From: Micromonospora sp. WMMA1947
GTDB taxonomy: Bacteria; Actinomycetota; Actinomycetes; Mycobacteriales; Micromonosporaceae
NCBI RefSeq assembly: GCF_027497355.1
Contig: NZ_CP114909.1
Coordinates: 806,001 to 870,000 of the forward strand
DNA length: 64,000 nt
Reading direction: 5' to 3'
Below the pieces are notes generated by a model. The model saw only the letters and a list, made by a program, of their open reading frames with translations, was not told the DNA's origin and searched no databases. Every line of letters begins with the position of its first letter. Positions within the stretch are counted from its first letter, which is position 1. A program made the translations under genes and the position numbers. Positions 7,372 through 16,102 of the stretch are shown here, in pieces.

Positions 7372-8271
7372 ATGATCGAAGTCGACCAGCTCACCAAGCG
7401 GTATGGCGCGCACACCGCCGTCGAGGACGTCACGTTCCGGTGCGAACCGGGCTCGGTGACCGGTTTCCTCGGGCCGAACGGCGCCGGGAAGTCCACCACC
7501 ATGCGGATGATCTGCGGGATGACGCCGCCCACCTCGGGTGGCGCGACTGTCGGTGGCCGCCCGTACCGGCACCTGCCCAACCCGGGGCGGGAGATCGGCG
7601 TGCTGCTCGACGCGTCGGCGCAGCACGCCGGGCGCACCGGACGGGAGGCGCTCACGCTCGCCGCCCGCACCATGGGCGTGGACCGGAGACGGGTGGCGGC
7701 GGCGCTCGACCGGGTCGGGCTGAACGACACCGCGGCCCGGCGCCGCGTCGGCGCGTACTCCCTGGGCATGCGGCAGCGGCTCGGCCTGGCGCTGGCGCTG
7801 CTGGGCGACCCCCGGGTCCTGATCCTGGACGAGCCGGCCAACGGCCTCGACCCGGAGGGGATCTTCTGGATGCGCGGCCTGCTGCGCGACTTCGCCGACC
7901 GGGGCGGCACGGTGCTGCTCTCCTCGCACCTGCTGCGCGAGGTGGAGGCGGTGGCCGACCGGCTGGTGGTGATCGGCGGCGGCCGGGTGGTCGCCCAGGG
8001 CGGCAAGGACGAGCTGCTCGCCGGCGCCGGCACGCTGGTGCGCGCCCGCGACGCGCACGCGCTGCGCCTGACGTTGGAGCGAGCCGCGCTGCCCGCGTCC
8101 GCCGGCACCGACGGCGGCTTCGTCGTCCGGGCCGAGCCCGGCGAGGTCGGCCAGGCCGCGGCGGACGCCGGGCTGGTCCTCACCGAGCTGCGCCCGGCCG
8201 GCAGCGGCGGCCTGGAACAACTCTTCCTCACCCTCACCGCCGGCGCGTCGACCAAGGAGGCCGTCCGATGA
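7372..8271 (+). CDS. ABC transporter ATP-binding protein
   Basis: A 299-residue single nucleotide-binding domain of the ABC-2/DRI group. Walker A GPNGAGKST begins at residue 34; the signature region is YSLGMRQR (a degenerate LSGGQ, common in this subgroup), Walker B LILDEPANGLDP, and the H-loop is in LLSSHLLREVE. The C-terminal about 80 residues are a family-specific extension. It should pair with the permease that overlaps it by 4 nt. The divergent two-component system suggests induced export or membrane-stress protection; substrate unknown. Confidence 0.92.
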   Translation: MIEVDQLTKRYGAHTAVEDVTFRCEPGSVTGFLGPNGAGKSTTMRMICGMTPPTSGGATVGGRPYRHLPNPGREIGVLLDASAQHAGRTGREALTLAARTMGVDRRRVAAALDRVGLNDTAARRRVGAYSLGMRQRLGLALALLGDPRVLILDEPANGLDPEGIFWMRGLLRDFADRGGTVLLSSHLLREVEAVADRLVVIGGGRVVAQGGKDELLAGAGTLVRARDAHALRLTLERAALPASAGTDGGFVVRAEPGEVGQAAADAGLVLTELRPAGSGGLEQLFLTLTAGASTKEAVR

Positions 8272-9053
8272 CCACCGCCACCCGCACCCCCGCACCGCCG
8301 CGACCCGAGGCCACCGTCGCTGGCCCCTCGCTGGCCCGGCTCACCGCCGTGGAGCTGCGCAAGCTCACCGACACCCGGGCCGGGCGGTGGTTGCTGATCA
8401 CGATCGGGTTGATCGCCGCGGCGATCGTGGTGGTGCAGCTGTTCGTCGTCGACGCGCCGGACCAGACGTTCAGCGCCTTCTTCACCCCGTCGCTGCTGCC
8501 GGTCGGCCTGCTGCTGCCGGTGCTCGGCATCCTCTCCATCACCGGCGAGTGGTCGCAGCGCACCGCGCTCACCACGTTCGCACTGGTGCCCCGCCGGGAG
8601 CGGGTGATCGTCGCCAAGCTCGCCGCGGTGGTGCTCGCCGCCCTCGCCTCGGTGCTGGTCAGCCTGGCCGTCGCCGCCGTCGGCACGCTCGCCGCACGGG
8701 CCACCGGGGGCGCGGGCACCTGGACGTTCGACTGGCAACTGCTGCCGCACGCTGCCGTGTTCCAGGTGGCGAGCGTGCTGATGGGCGCCGCCTTCGGCCT
8801 GCTGCTGCTGAACACGCCGCTGGCGATCGTCACCTACTTCCTGCTGCCCACCGTGTGGAGCCTACTCGCCGCGATGATTGAGGGCCTGCGCGCGCCGGCC
8901 CGCTGGCTGGACACGTCCTACACGATGGAGCCGCTGCTCGGTGCCGAGGTGACCGGCGGGCAGTGGGCCCGGCTCGGCGTCTCGCTGGCGGTCTGGGTGC
9001 TCCTGCCGCTGGCTGCCGGGCTGTTCCGGACCATGCGCCGGGAGGTGTCGTGA
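8268..9053 (+). CDS. ABC-2 type permease
   Basis: A 261-residue integral membrane protein with about six hydrophobic segments, beginning after a short Pro-rich cytoplasmic tail. LTAVELRKLTDTRAGRWLLI is the typical start of ABC-2 membrane subunits that pair with single-domain ATPases. It overlaps the ATPase gene by ATGA and the next gene by GTGA, so all three are translationally coupled and the permease should act as a dimer with that ATPase. Confidence 0.88.
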   Translation: MTTATRTPAPPRPEATVAGPSLARLTAVELRKLTDTRAGRWLLITIGLIAAAIVVVQLFVVDAPDQTFSAFFTPSLLPVGLLLPVLGILSITGEWSQRTALTTFALVPRRERVIVAKLAAVVLAALASVLVSLAVAAVGTLAARATGGAGTWTFDWQLLPHAAVFQVASVLMGAAFGLLLLNTPLAIVTYFLLPTVWSLLAAMIEGLRAPARWLDTSYTMEPLLGAEVTGGQWARLGVSLAVWVLLPLAAGLFRTMRREVS

Positions 9054-9760
9054 CCGTGGCGGCCCGCGGACTCGGCGAGGATGTCGTGGTCGACGGCGGA
9101 CGCGCCGAACTGGTGGTCATGTGGGCCGGTTTCCCGCTGCTCGGGGCCGGGCTCGGTGCCGGGCTGACCGCGCTGTCCGGCTGGATCGCCGGGCTGCCAT
9201 GGTTTCCGTTCCAGGGCCTGTTCGAGCTGCTCGACGGGTGGCCGGACGAGCGGTCGTACCCGATCGGGGCCGGGGTGGGCGTGCTCGGCGGCCTGTTCCT
9301 GGCGTTGGTGGCCGTGCGGGACCGGTTGACCGTCACGGTCGGGCACCGCACGGTACGGCTGCACCGCGACGGGCACGGCCGGGACGTGGCCCGCGCCGAC
9401 GTGGCAGGGGTGTTCGTCGACGGCGAGGCGCTGGTGCTGCTGGACACCGCCGGTGGCGAGCTGGCCCGGGAGAAGTCCGACCTGGACGCCGAGCGGCTGC
9501 GCGCGGCGTTCACCCGGCAGGGCTGGCCGTGGATCGGCGCGGATCCGCACCGGGACGCGTACCGGCGGTGGGTGGAGGGCCTGCCCGGCCTGCCGCCCGG
9601 CGCGGACGCCCTGCTGCGCGCCCGGCAGCGGGCGCTCGACGGCGGCCACGACGCCGAGACCCGGGAGCTGCACGGGGAGCTGGCCCGGCTCGGCGTCGTG
9701 GTCCGCGACGAGGGCAAACGGCAGTACTGGCGGCTGGTCGCCGGCCCGCCGCCGGGGTGA
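9050..9760 (+). CDS. Two-TM PH-like membrane protein (YqeB-like)
   Basis: GTG 9050 overlaps the permease stop (GTGA), giving 236 residues. Two hydrophobic stretches (about 22-45 and 70-92) are followed by a beta-rich segment (LTVTVGHRTVRLHRDGHGRD, then GVFVDGEALVLLDTAG) that looks like a bacterial PH domain. A helical C-terminal region with paired GLPGLPPGADALLRARQRAL then follows. The arrangement recalls YqeB-type proteins, but I am not certain. As third gene of the exporter operon it may stabilise or regulate the ABC complex. Confidence 0.65.
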   Translation: MTVAARGLGEDVVVDGGRAELVVMWAGFPLLGAGLGAGLTALSGWIAGLPWFPFQGLFELLDGWPDERSYPIGAGVGVLGGLFLALVAVRDRLTVTVGHRTVRLHRDGHGRDVARADVAGVFVDGEALVLLDTAGGELAREKSDLDAERLRAAFTRQGWPWIGADPHRDAYRRWVEGLPGLPPGADALLRARQRALDGGHDAETRELHGELARLGVVVRDEGKRQYWRLVAGPPPG

Positions 9761-9881
9761 GAGCGGCCGTCGCGCTGCGATCTTCGCGCCGAGGATTTAC
9801 GTTCGTCCATGGCGGGGTCACGGCTCGTCGGACGCGGTGGCCCCGGGGCGGTACGACGCGGGCGACGGGGAGGGGCCGGCA

Positions 9882-11303
9882 ATGGCCGTGGCACAGGGCA
9901 TCTTCCGGCGCAAGCCGGTCGAGCAGATCGCCGACGAGACCGACGAGGGCCTCTCCCGCGAACTGGGGTTGTGGCAGCTCATTGCGATCGGCGTCGGCGG
10001 CATCATCGGGGCGGGCATCTTCGCGCTGGCCGGGGCGGTGGCGAACGAGACCGCCGGCCCGGCCGTGCTGGTGTCGTTCCTGATCGCCGGCCTGGCCAGC
10101 GCCGCCGCCGCGCTGTCGTACGCGGAGTTCGCCGGCATGATCCCGAAGGCCGGGTCGGCCTACACCTACGGGTACGCGGTGCTCGGTGAGGCGGTCGGCT
10201 GGTTCATCGGCTGGGACCTGCTGCTGGAGTACACGGCCATCGTCGCGGTGGTGGCGATCGGCATCTCCGGCTACTTCGGCTTCCTGGTCAACGAGCTGGG
10301 CGCGGACCTGCCGGCCTGGATGCTCGGCGCGCCCGGCACCGGCGACGGGCACCGCGTCGACCTGTTCGCGGTGGTGCTCTGCCTGCTCATCGCGTTCCTG
10401 CTGACCCGGGGCATCAAGGCCGCCGCGCGGTTCGAGACGTTCGTGGTGGGCCTCAAGGTCGCTGTCGTCCTGCTGGTGATTGTGGTCGGCTTCTTCCACG
10501 TGAAGACCGCCAACTACTCGCCGTTCTTCCCGTTCGGCGTCGGCGGCGCGATCACCGGCGCGGCCACCGTCTTCTTCGCCGTCTTCGGGTACGACGCGAT
10601 GAGCACCGCCGCCGAGGAGTCGCGCGACGCCCGCCGGCACATGCCCAAGGCGATCATCTGGTCACTTGTCATCTCGATGGTGCTGTACGTGCTGGCCACG
10701 CTGGTGCTCACCGGCATGCAGAACTACCGGGACATCGACCCGGAGAGCGGCTTCTCCTCCGCGTTCGCCTCGGTCGGGCTGTCCGGGCTCGCCAGCGTGA
10801 TCGCGGTCGGGGCGATCATCGGCATCCTCACCGTGATGTTCACGTTCATGCTCGGCGTGACCCGGGTGTGGTTCTCGATGAGCCGGGACGGACTGCTGCC
10901 CGGCTGGTTCGCCAAGGTCCACCCGGTACGCCGGGTGCCGACCCGGGTCACCTGGATCGTCGGGGTCGGCTCGGCGCTCATCGCCGGTTTCCTGCCGATC
11001 CGGCAGGCCGCCGAGCTGACGAACATCGGCATCCTGCTCGCGTTCGTGGTGGTGTGCGTGGCGGTGATCGTGCTGCGCTACCGCCGCCCGGACGCGCCGC
11101 GGACGTTCCGGCTCCCCGGCATGCCCGTGGTGCCGGCGATCGGCGTGATCTTCTCGATCTGGCTGATCACGTTCCTCGACCCGGTGACGTGGCTGCGGTT
11201 CGGCGCCTGGTTCCTGCTCGGCGCGGTCGTCTACGCCCTGTACGGCTACCGCCGTTCGGCGCTGGCCCGGCGCGACGGGGACACCGCCGGCACGCCCCGC
11301 TGA
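9882..11303 (+). CDS. APC-family amino-acid permease
   Basis: A 473-residue transporter with about 12 membrane segments. The LGLWQLIAIGVGGIIGAGIF stretch is the APC helix-1 glycine-rich substrate site; FAVFGYDAMSTAAEESRDA matches the helix-6/7 region of cationic amino-acid transporters, and VHPVRRVPTRVTWIVG the later cytoplasmic loop. Proton-coupled amino-acid uptake or exchange is expected. ATG 9882 is preceded by GGGGAGGGG. It stands alone between two operons. Confidence 0.9.
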   Translation: MAVAQGIFRRKPVEQIADETDEGLSRELGLWQLIAIGVGGIIGAGIFALAGAVANETAGPAVLVSFLIAGLASAAAALSYAEFAGMIPKAGSAYTYGYAVLGEAVGWFIGWDLLLEYTAIVAVVAIGISGYFGFLVNELGADLPAWMLGAPGTGDGHRVDLFAVVLCLLIAFLLTRGIKAAARFETFVVGLKVAVVLLVIVVGFFHVKTANYSPFFPFGVGGAITGAATVFFAVFGYDAMSTAAEESRDARRHMPKAIIWSLVISMVLYVLATLVLTGMQNYRDIDPESGFSSAFASVGLSGLASVIAVGAIIGILTVMFTFMLGVTRVWFSMSRDGLLPGWFAKVHPVRRVPTRVTWIVGVGSALIAGFLPIRQAAELTNIGILLAFVVVCVAVIVLRYRRPDAPRTFRLPGMPVVPAIGVIFSIWLITFLDPVTWLRFGAWFLLGAVVYALYGYRRSALARRDGDTAGTPR

Positions 11304-11427
11304 CCGCGCGCCGCCGCGCCCGCAGACGTGACGTGCCACATCCGCTGGCGCGTTTCCGGCATCAGAACGAACTGTTCGGGCATGTTCTCCGTACACAGGT
11401 GTGGTTCGTGACGTCTACCTCGGAGGC

Positions 11428-12243
11428 ATGGTGTCCGCACTTCGAACTGATCCATTCGCGGGGGCAATTCTCCAGGTCGGCGTACTCGCGGCCCTGGCCG
11501 GCACGGTCGGCCTGAGCGCGTACGGCTGGCTGGCCGGTCTGCTCTTCGGGGTGGTGACGGTCGCGGCGCTCGGATACGGGCTGCGCCGCTCGGGCGCGGA
11601 GCGGCTCGGGCCGGCCGACTGGGTGACGCTCACCCGGGCGACGCTCACCGGAGGCGTGGCCGCGCTGACTGTCGACTCGTTCCGCGAGCCGATCGTGGTG
11701 CCGGTGCTGGTCACGCTGAGCGCGGTGGCGCTCTCCCTCGACTGGGTCGACGGGCAGGTGGCCCGGCGCACCGGCACCGCCAGTGCGCTAGGCGCCCGGT
11801 TCGACATGGAGGTCGACTCCTTCCTCGTCCTGGTCCTCTGCGGGTACGTCGCCGACCAGGTCGGCGCCTGGGTGCTGGTGATCGGCGCGATGCGGTACGT
11901 CTTCGTCGCCGCCGGCTGGGTCCTGCCGTGGATGCGCGGCTCGCTGCCGCCGCGCTACTGGCGCAAGGTGGTGGCCGCCACGCAGGGCATCGCGCTGGCG
12001 GTGGTGGCGGCGGGCGTCCTGCCCCGGCTGCTCGCCGTCGCGGTGCTTCTCGGCGCGCTCGCGATGCTCGTCGAGTCGTTCGGCCGTGACGTCGCCTGGT
12101 TGTGGCGGCACCGCGTACGGCCGGTGCCGCGCGCACTCCCGGCCGCGCCGGTCTCCCCCGCACCGGCGGGCCACCGGCCCGAGTGGACGCCGGGCGTGCG
12201 GATCGCCCGCGAGCCCGCCGAGGTCGGCGGTCGGCACCGGTGA
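11428..12243 (+). CDS. CDP-alcohol phosphatidyltransferase family membrane enzyme
   Basis: A roughly 270-residue protein with about six membrane helices. It contains an exact CDP-alcohol signature, D-x2-DG-x2-AR-x8-G-x3-D-x3-D, read as DWVDGQVARR then GARFDMEVD. Such enzymes join a CDP-linked lipid or polyol to an alcohol acceptor (phosphatidylinositol, phosphatidylglycerol and relatives). ATG 11428 has GGAGG only 1 nt away; GTG 11431 is equally possible. It overlaps the next gene by GTGA. Operon partners suggest a specialised envelope lipid or polymer rather than housekeeping phosphatidylglycerol. Confidence 0.88.
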   Translation: MVSALRTDPFAGAILQVGVLAALAGTVGLSAYGWLAGLLFGVVTVAALGYGLRRSGAERLGPADWVTLTRATLTGGVAALTVDSFREPIVVPVLVTLSAVALSLDWVDGQVARRTGTASALGARFDMEVDSFLVLVLCGYVADQVGAWVLVIGAMRYVFVAAGWVLPWMRGSLPPRYWRKVVAATQGIALAVVAAGVLPRLLAVAVLLGALAMLVESFGRDVAWLWRHRVRPVPRALPAAPVSPAPAGHRPEWTPGVRIAREPAEVGGRHR

Positions 12244-13982
12244 CCGACCTGTCCCGCCGGGCGGACGGCGACGACGCCCCGGACGCCACCACGACCGACG
12301 ACAGCGAGACCGCCACCACGACCGACCACAACGAGACCGGCACCACGACCGACGACGCGCCGGCGCCGGGGCGGCGGCGCTCCCGGCGGGTGCTCGCCGC
12401 CACGGTCACCGCGCTGGCCGCCGCACTCGTGCTTGTGGCACTCGTCGCGCCGAGCGACATCAACGAGTTCACCCCCCGCGCGTTCCTGCGCATCCCGGTG
12501 GAAGGGCTGATCGCCGTCGCCCTGCTGCTGGTCCTGCCGCCGCGTCCGCGCCGGGTGGCGGCCACGCTGCTCGGCGCGCTGCTCGGCCTGGTCCTCGTCC
12601 TCAAGGTCACCGACCTGGGGTTCTCGCTGGTCCTGGACCGCCCCTTCGACCTGATCGCCGACTGGACGTTCCTCGGCGCGGGCGCGGAGTTCCTGTCCGA
12701 GTCGTACGGCCGGGCCGCCGAGGTGGGTGCGGTGGCGCTGGCGGTGGTCGCCGTGCTCGCCGTACCGCTGCTGGTGACGCTGTCGGTGCGGCGGCTGACC
12801 CGGGTCGTGGTCGGTCACCGGCGGGTGACCGCGCGCGCGACCACCGCGTTCGCCGCCGCCTGGGTGGTCTGCGTCGTGCTCGGCGCGCAGATCGTGCCGG
12901 GCGTCCCGGTCGCCGCCGGCACGGTGGCGTCCGGTCTCTACGACCGGGCCCGGCAGGTACGGGCGGGCCTCAACGACCAGGAGACGCTGAACACCCAGCT
13001 CGCCGGTGACCCGTTCCAGACCATGCCGGGCGAGGAGATGCTCACCGCGCTGCGCGGCAAGGACGTGCTGTTCACGTTCGTGGAGAGCTACGGCCGGGTC
13101 GCGGTGGAGGATCCGGACCTCGCGCCGGAGGTGGACGCCGTCCTGGACGAGGGGACCCGGCAGTTGCGCGCGGCCGGGTACGGCAGCCGCAGCGCGTTCC
13201 TCACCTCGTCCACCACCGGCGGTGGGAGCTGGCTCGCGCACGCCACGCTGATGAGCGGCATCCGGGCGGACAACCAGTTGCGCTATACCAACCTGGTCCG
13301 CAGCGACCGGATGACACTGAACGGGGCGTTCAAGCGCGCCGGCTGGCGGACCACGCTCGTCATGCCGGCGCTCACCCGGGCCTGGCCGGAGGCCGAGTTC
13401 TTCTCCCCGGACAAGGTGTACGGCGTGAAGGAGCTCGGCTACCGGGGGCCGCTGTTCAGCTTCTCCTCACCGCCGGACCAGTACACGCTGTCGGCGTTCC
13501 AGCGCAGCGAGCGCGGACCGGGACACGCCCCGGTGATGGCCGAGATCCCGCTGCTGTCCAGCCACATCCCGTGGACGCCGGTACCGCCGCTGGTCGACTG
13601 GGACGACGTCGGGGACGGCTCGGTGTACAAGGGGACGGCGCGCGCCGACCGCTCGGCGGAGGGCACCCGGGAGGCGTACCGGCAGGCGGTGGTCTACACG
13701 CTGCGCACGCTGATCTCCTACGTGCAGCGGTACGGTGACGAGAACCTGGTGCTCGTGTTCCTCGGCGACCACCAGCCGGCCCGGGCGGTCACCGGCGAGG
13801 GTGCCGGCAAGGACGTGCCGATCACCGTCGTCGCCAAGGACCCGGCCGTGCTCGACCGCATCGCCGGGTGGGGCTGGCAGGACGGCCTCAACCCCGACCC
13901 GCAGGCCCCGGTCTGGCCGATGGAGTCGTTCCGCGACCGGTTCCTGCACGCGTTCGGACCGAAGTCCACCACTCACAGTTAG
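12240..13982 (+). CDS. Sulfatase-fold membrane hydrolase/transferase (LtaS/EptA superfamily-like)
   Basis: A 580-residue protein from GTG 12240. A Thr/Asp-rich tail of short repeats (about 14-45) precedes about five membrane helices (50-220). The rest is an extracytoplasmic alkaline-phosphatase-fold domain: VLFTFVESYG (metal/nucleophile strand), SSTTGGGSWLAHATLMSG with the candidate nucleophile Ser/Thr, and LVLVFLGDHQPA (metal-binding DH). Relatives transfer phospho-head groups or cleave sulfate/phosphate esters on envelope polymers. Coupling to a CDP-alcohol transferase favours phospholipid-derived head-group transfer, but substrate is inference. Confidence 0.8.
   Translation: MTDLSRRADGDDAPDATTTDDSETATTTDHNETGTTTDDAPAPGRRRSRRVLAATVTALAAALVLVALVAPSDINEFTPRAFLRIPVEGLIAVALLLVLPPRPRRVAATLLGALLGLVLVLKVTDLGFSLVLDRPFDLIADWTFLGAGAEFLSESYGRAAEVGAVALAVVAVLAVPLLVTLSVRRLTRVVVGHRRVTARATTAFAAAWVVCVVLGAQIVPGVPVAAGTVASGLYDRARQVRAGLNDQETLNTQLAGDPFQTMPGEEMLTALRGKDVLFTFVESYGRVAVEDPDLAPEVDAVLDEGTRQLRAAGYGSRSAFLTSSTTGGGSWLAHATLMSGIRADNQLRYTNLVRSDRMTLNGAFKRAGWRTTLVMPALTRAWPEAEFFSPDKVYGVKELGYRGPLFSFSSPPDQYTLSAFQRSERGPGHAPVMAEIPLLSSHIPWTPVPPLVDWDDVGDGSVYKGTARADRSAEGTREAYRQAVVYTLRTLISYVQRYGDENLVLVFLGDHQPARAVTGEGAGKDVPITVVAKDPAVLDRIAGWGWQDGLNPDPQAPVWPMESFRDRFLHAFGPKSTTHS
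12285..12356 (+). repeat. 27-bp tandem repeat coding a Thr/Asp/Glu tail
   Basis: Two full units (12285-12311, 12312-12338) and a third partial one (12339-12356) encode ATTTDDSET, ATTTDHNET and GTTTDD. They sit in the cytoplasmic N-terminal tail of the sulfatase-fold protein and look like a recent in-frame expansion. Confidence 0.75.
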
Positions 13983-13989
13983 GGAAGTC

Positions 13990-14751
13990 GTGACGATGCT
14001 CGCACGGGCCTGGGGGATCACCCGTTCCCTTGCCGTCTACCACGGTCAGCCGGCCAAGCACCGGCGTGCCCGGCAGCTCTACGGGCAGTTCCTCTCCCCC
14101 GGCGACCTCGGCTTCGACATCGGCGCCCACGTCGGCGGCCGGGTCCGCACCTGGCGACGGCTGGGCGCACGCGTCGTCGCGGTGGAGCCGCAGCCGGACT
14201 GTCTGCGGGTGCTTCGCCTGGGCTTCGGCCGGGACGCCGACGTGACGATCGAACCGACGGCGGTCGGGGCGCGGTCCGGGAGCGCGCGGCTGGAGCTGTC
14301 GTCTGCGACGCCGACGGTGTCCACCATGTCGTCGTCGTGGATCGAGTCGGTCACCGCCGATCCGAGCTTCGCCGGGGTCCGCTGGGACCGGTCGGTCGAG
14401 GTGCCGGTGGTGACGCTCGACGACCTGATCGCGCGGCACGGCGTACCGGCGTTCTGCAAGGTCGACGTCGAGGGTTTCGAGGTCGACGTGCTGGCCGGGC
14501 TGAGTCACCCGGTGCGCGGGCTGTCGTTCGAGTACCTGCCGCCCGCGCACGACTCCGCGCTGGCCGCGTTGGAGCTGGTGGAACGGCTGGGCGCGTCGGC
14601 GGGTGGCTACCGCTACAACTACTCGCCGGTGGAGACCATGCGGTTCGCGAGCGACAGGTGGCTGGACGCGGCCGAGCTGGTGCGCCTGCTGGAGACGTAC
14701 CGCCCGGCCGGTCGTTCCGGCGACGTCTACGCCCGGCTGGCGGCCTCGTGA
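13990..14751 (+). CDS. FkbM-family SAM-dependent methyltransferase
   Basis: About 253 residues. Motif I for SAM is DLGFDIGAHVGG, followed by ARVVAVEPQPDCLRVL with the acidic residue for the SAM ribose, and the FkbM-specific FCKVDVEGFEVDVL. Family members O-methylate sugars, polyketides or surface glycans. GTG 13990 has AGGGA 4 nt upstream; ATG 13996 is the alternative. The gene starts 7 nt after the sulfatase-fold gene, so it is the third gene of that operon and may decorate the same envelope product. Confidence 0.88.
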   Translation: MTMLARAWGITRSLAVYHGQPAKHRRARQLYGQFLSPGDLGFDIGAHVGGRVRTWRRLGARVVAVEPQPDCLRVLRLGFGRDADVTIEPTAVGARSGSARLELSSATPTVSTMSSSWIESVTADPSFAGVRWDRSVEVPVVTLDDLIARHGVPAFCKVDVEGFEVDVLAGLSHPVRGLSFEYLPPAHDSALAALELVERLGASAGGYRYNYSPVETMRFASDRWLDAAELVRLLETYRPAGRSGDVYARLAAS

Positions 14752-14795
14752 CGTAGCGGCGCCACGTCCCTCTCCTCAAACCGGCCGACGGCGAC

Positions 14796-14801
14796 TAGCA
14801 T
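14796..14801 (+). promoter_or_regulatory. -10 element TAGCAT, leaderless start
   Basis: TAGCAT ends 8 nt before ATG 14810, and no Shine-Dalgarno lies between them. Confidence 0.45.
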
Positions 14802-14809
14802 CGCTGATC

Positions 14810-15985
14810 ATGGATATGAAGCGCGTCACCCGCTCGCGACCCGGGCGGCTGATCGCGACGGTCGTGCTCGCCGTCGCGGTTGCGGTCCCGCTCGGCGTGA
14901 CCGGCGCCGCGTCGGCCGCGACGCCCCTGACCGTGGCGCAGGCGCTCGCCGTCCAGGACGGCCGGACGGCCACCGTCACCGGCTACGTCATCGGCCAGCC
15001 CACCGCCACCACCACGGTGCTCACCTCCGGCTTCACCGCGGACACCGCGATCGCCCTCGCCGACCAGGCCGGCGAGACCGGCACGAGCCGGATGCTGTAC
15101 GTGCAGGTGACGGCCGCCTGGCGGAGCACCTTCGGGCTGCTCACCAACCCGTCGCTGCGGGGGCGGCAGGTGACCGCGACCGGCGCGCTCACCGCGTACT
15201 TCAGCCACGGCGGGCTGAAGAACCCGACCGCGATGAGTCTCGGCGGCGGCGCCACGCCGAGTCCCACGCCGACCCCGAGCCCGACCGGCACCGCCGTGCC
15301 GGACGCCTACTACGCGGCTGCGTCCGGCAAGACCGGGCCGGCGCTGCGCACCGCGCTGCACGGCATCATCAAGGTGCAGGCAAAACTCAGCTACGACCAG
15401 GTGTGGGACGCGCTGAAGGACACCGATCAGGATCCGGCCAACCCGGCCAACGTGATCCTGCTCTACAGCGGACGGTCGCAGAGCAAGACGAGCAACGGCG
15501 GCGGCGCGAACGACTGGAACCGGGAGCACGTCTGGGCCAAGTCGCACGGCGACTTCGGCACCGCCACCGGTCCCGGCACCGACGTGCACCACCTTCGCCC
15601 GGAGGACGTGTCGGTCAACTCGTTGCGCGGCAACAAGGACTTCGACGCGGGCGGCGGCACGGTCGCCGAGGCGCCCGGCTGCTACACCGACGCCGACTCG
15701 TTCGAGCCGCGCGACGCGGTGAAGGGCGACGTGGCCCGCATGATCCTCTACATGGCGATCCGGTACGAGGGCGGCGACGGCTGGCCGGACCTGGAACCGA
15801 ACGACTCGGTCTCCAACGGCTCCGCGCCCCGGCTCGGGCGGCTGTCGAAGCTGCTGACCTGGAACGACCAGGATCCGCCGGACGCCTTCGAGAAGCGCCG
15901 CAACCAGCGCATCTACGAGCGCTGGCAGGGCAACCGCAACCCGTTCGTCGACCACCCCGAGTGGGCGCGGTCGATCTGGAGTTGA
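14810..15985 (+). CDS. Secreted endonuclease I family nuclease
   Basis: A 391-residue exported nuclease. A Sec signal peptide ends near GAASAAT (about 40). Residues 40-145 are a beta-rich domain (TATVTGYVIGQPT) like the OB-type module found N-terminal to such nucleases. A SPTPTPSPTG linker follows. The endonuclease I domain has NDWNREHVWAKSHGDF (metal-finger His), DVHHLRPED and NSLRGNKDFD. It should degrade extracellular DNA non-specifically for nutrient use. No immunity partner is needed for a secreted form, and none is seen. Confidence 0.9.
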   Translation: MDMKRVTRSRPGRLIATVVLAVAVAVPLGVTGAASAATPLTVAQALAVQDGRTATVTGYVIGQPTATTTVLTSGFTADTAIALADQAGETGTSRMLYVQVTAAWRSTFGLLTNPSLRGRQVTATGALTAYFSHGGLKNPTAMSLGGGATPSPTPTPSPTGTAVPDAYYAAASGKTGPALRTALHGIIKVQAKLSYDQVWDALKDTDQDPANPANVILLYSGRSQSKTSNGGGANDWNREHVWAKSHGDFGTATGPGTDVHHLRPEDVSVNSLRGNKDFDAGGGTVAEAPGCYTDADSFEPRDAVKGDVARMILYMAIRYEGGDGWPDLEPNDSVSNGSAPRLGRLSKLLTWNDQDPPDAFEKRRNQRIYERWQGNRNPFVDHPEWARSIWS

Positions 15986-16102
15986 CGCTCGTCCCCGATG
16001 TTCCGAAGCGTGGCGAGCGGGTAGAGACATCCGGTTGGCACGGCCGGGAGGCGGTCGGCACGGACGCGCCCCGGGCACCGCACGATCGGAGATGAGGCTC
16101 TC

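Noticed and set aside
11368..11378. CGAACTGTTCG as a LexA/SOS box
   Set aside because: The half-sites are 1 nt apart; the actinomycete LexA box needs a 4-nt spacer, and neighbours are not SOS genes.
12240..13982. A true lipoteichoic acid synthase
   Set aside because: The sulfatase fold and helices match the superfamily, but this organism type does not make classical LTA and specific LtaS motifs were not verified.
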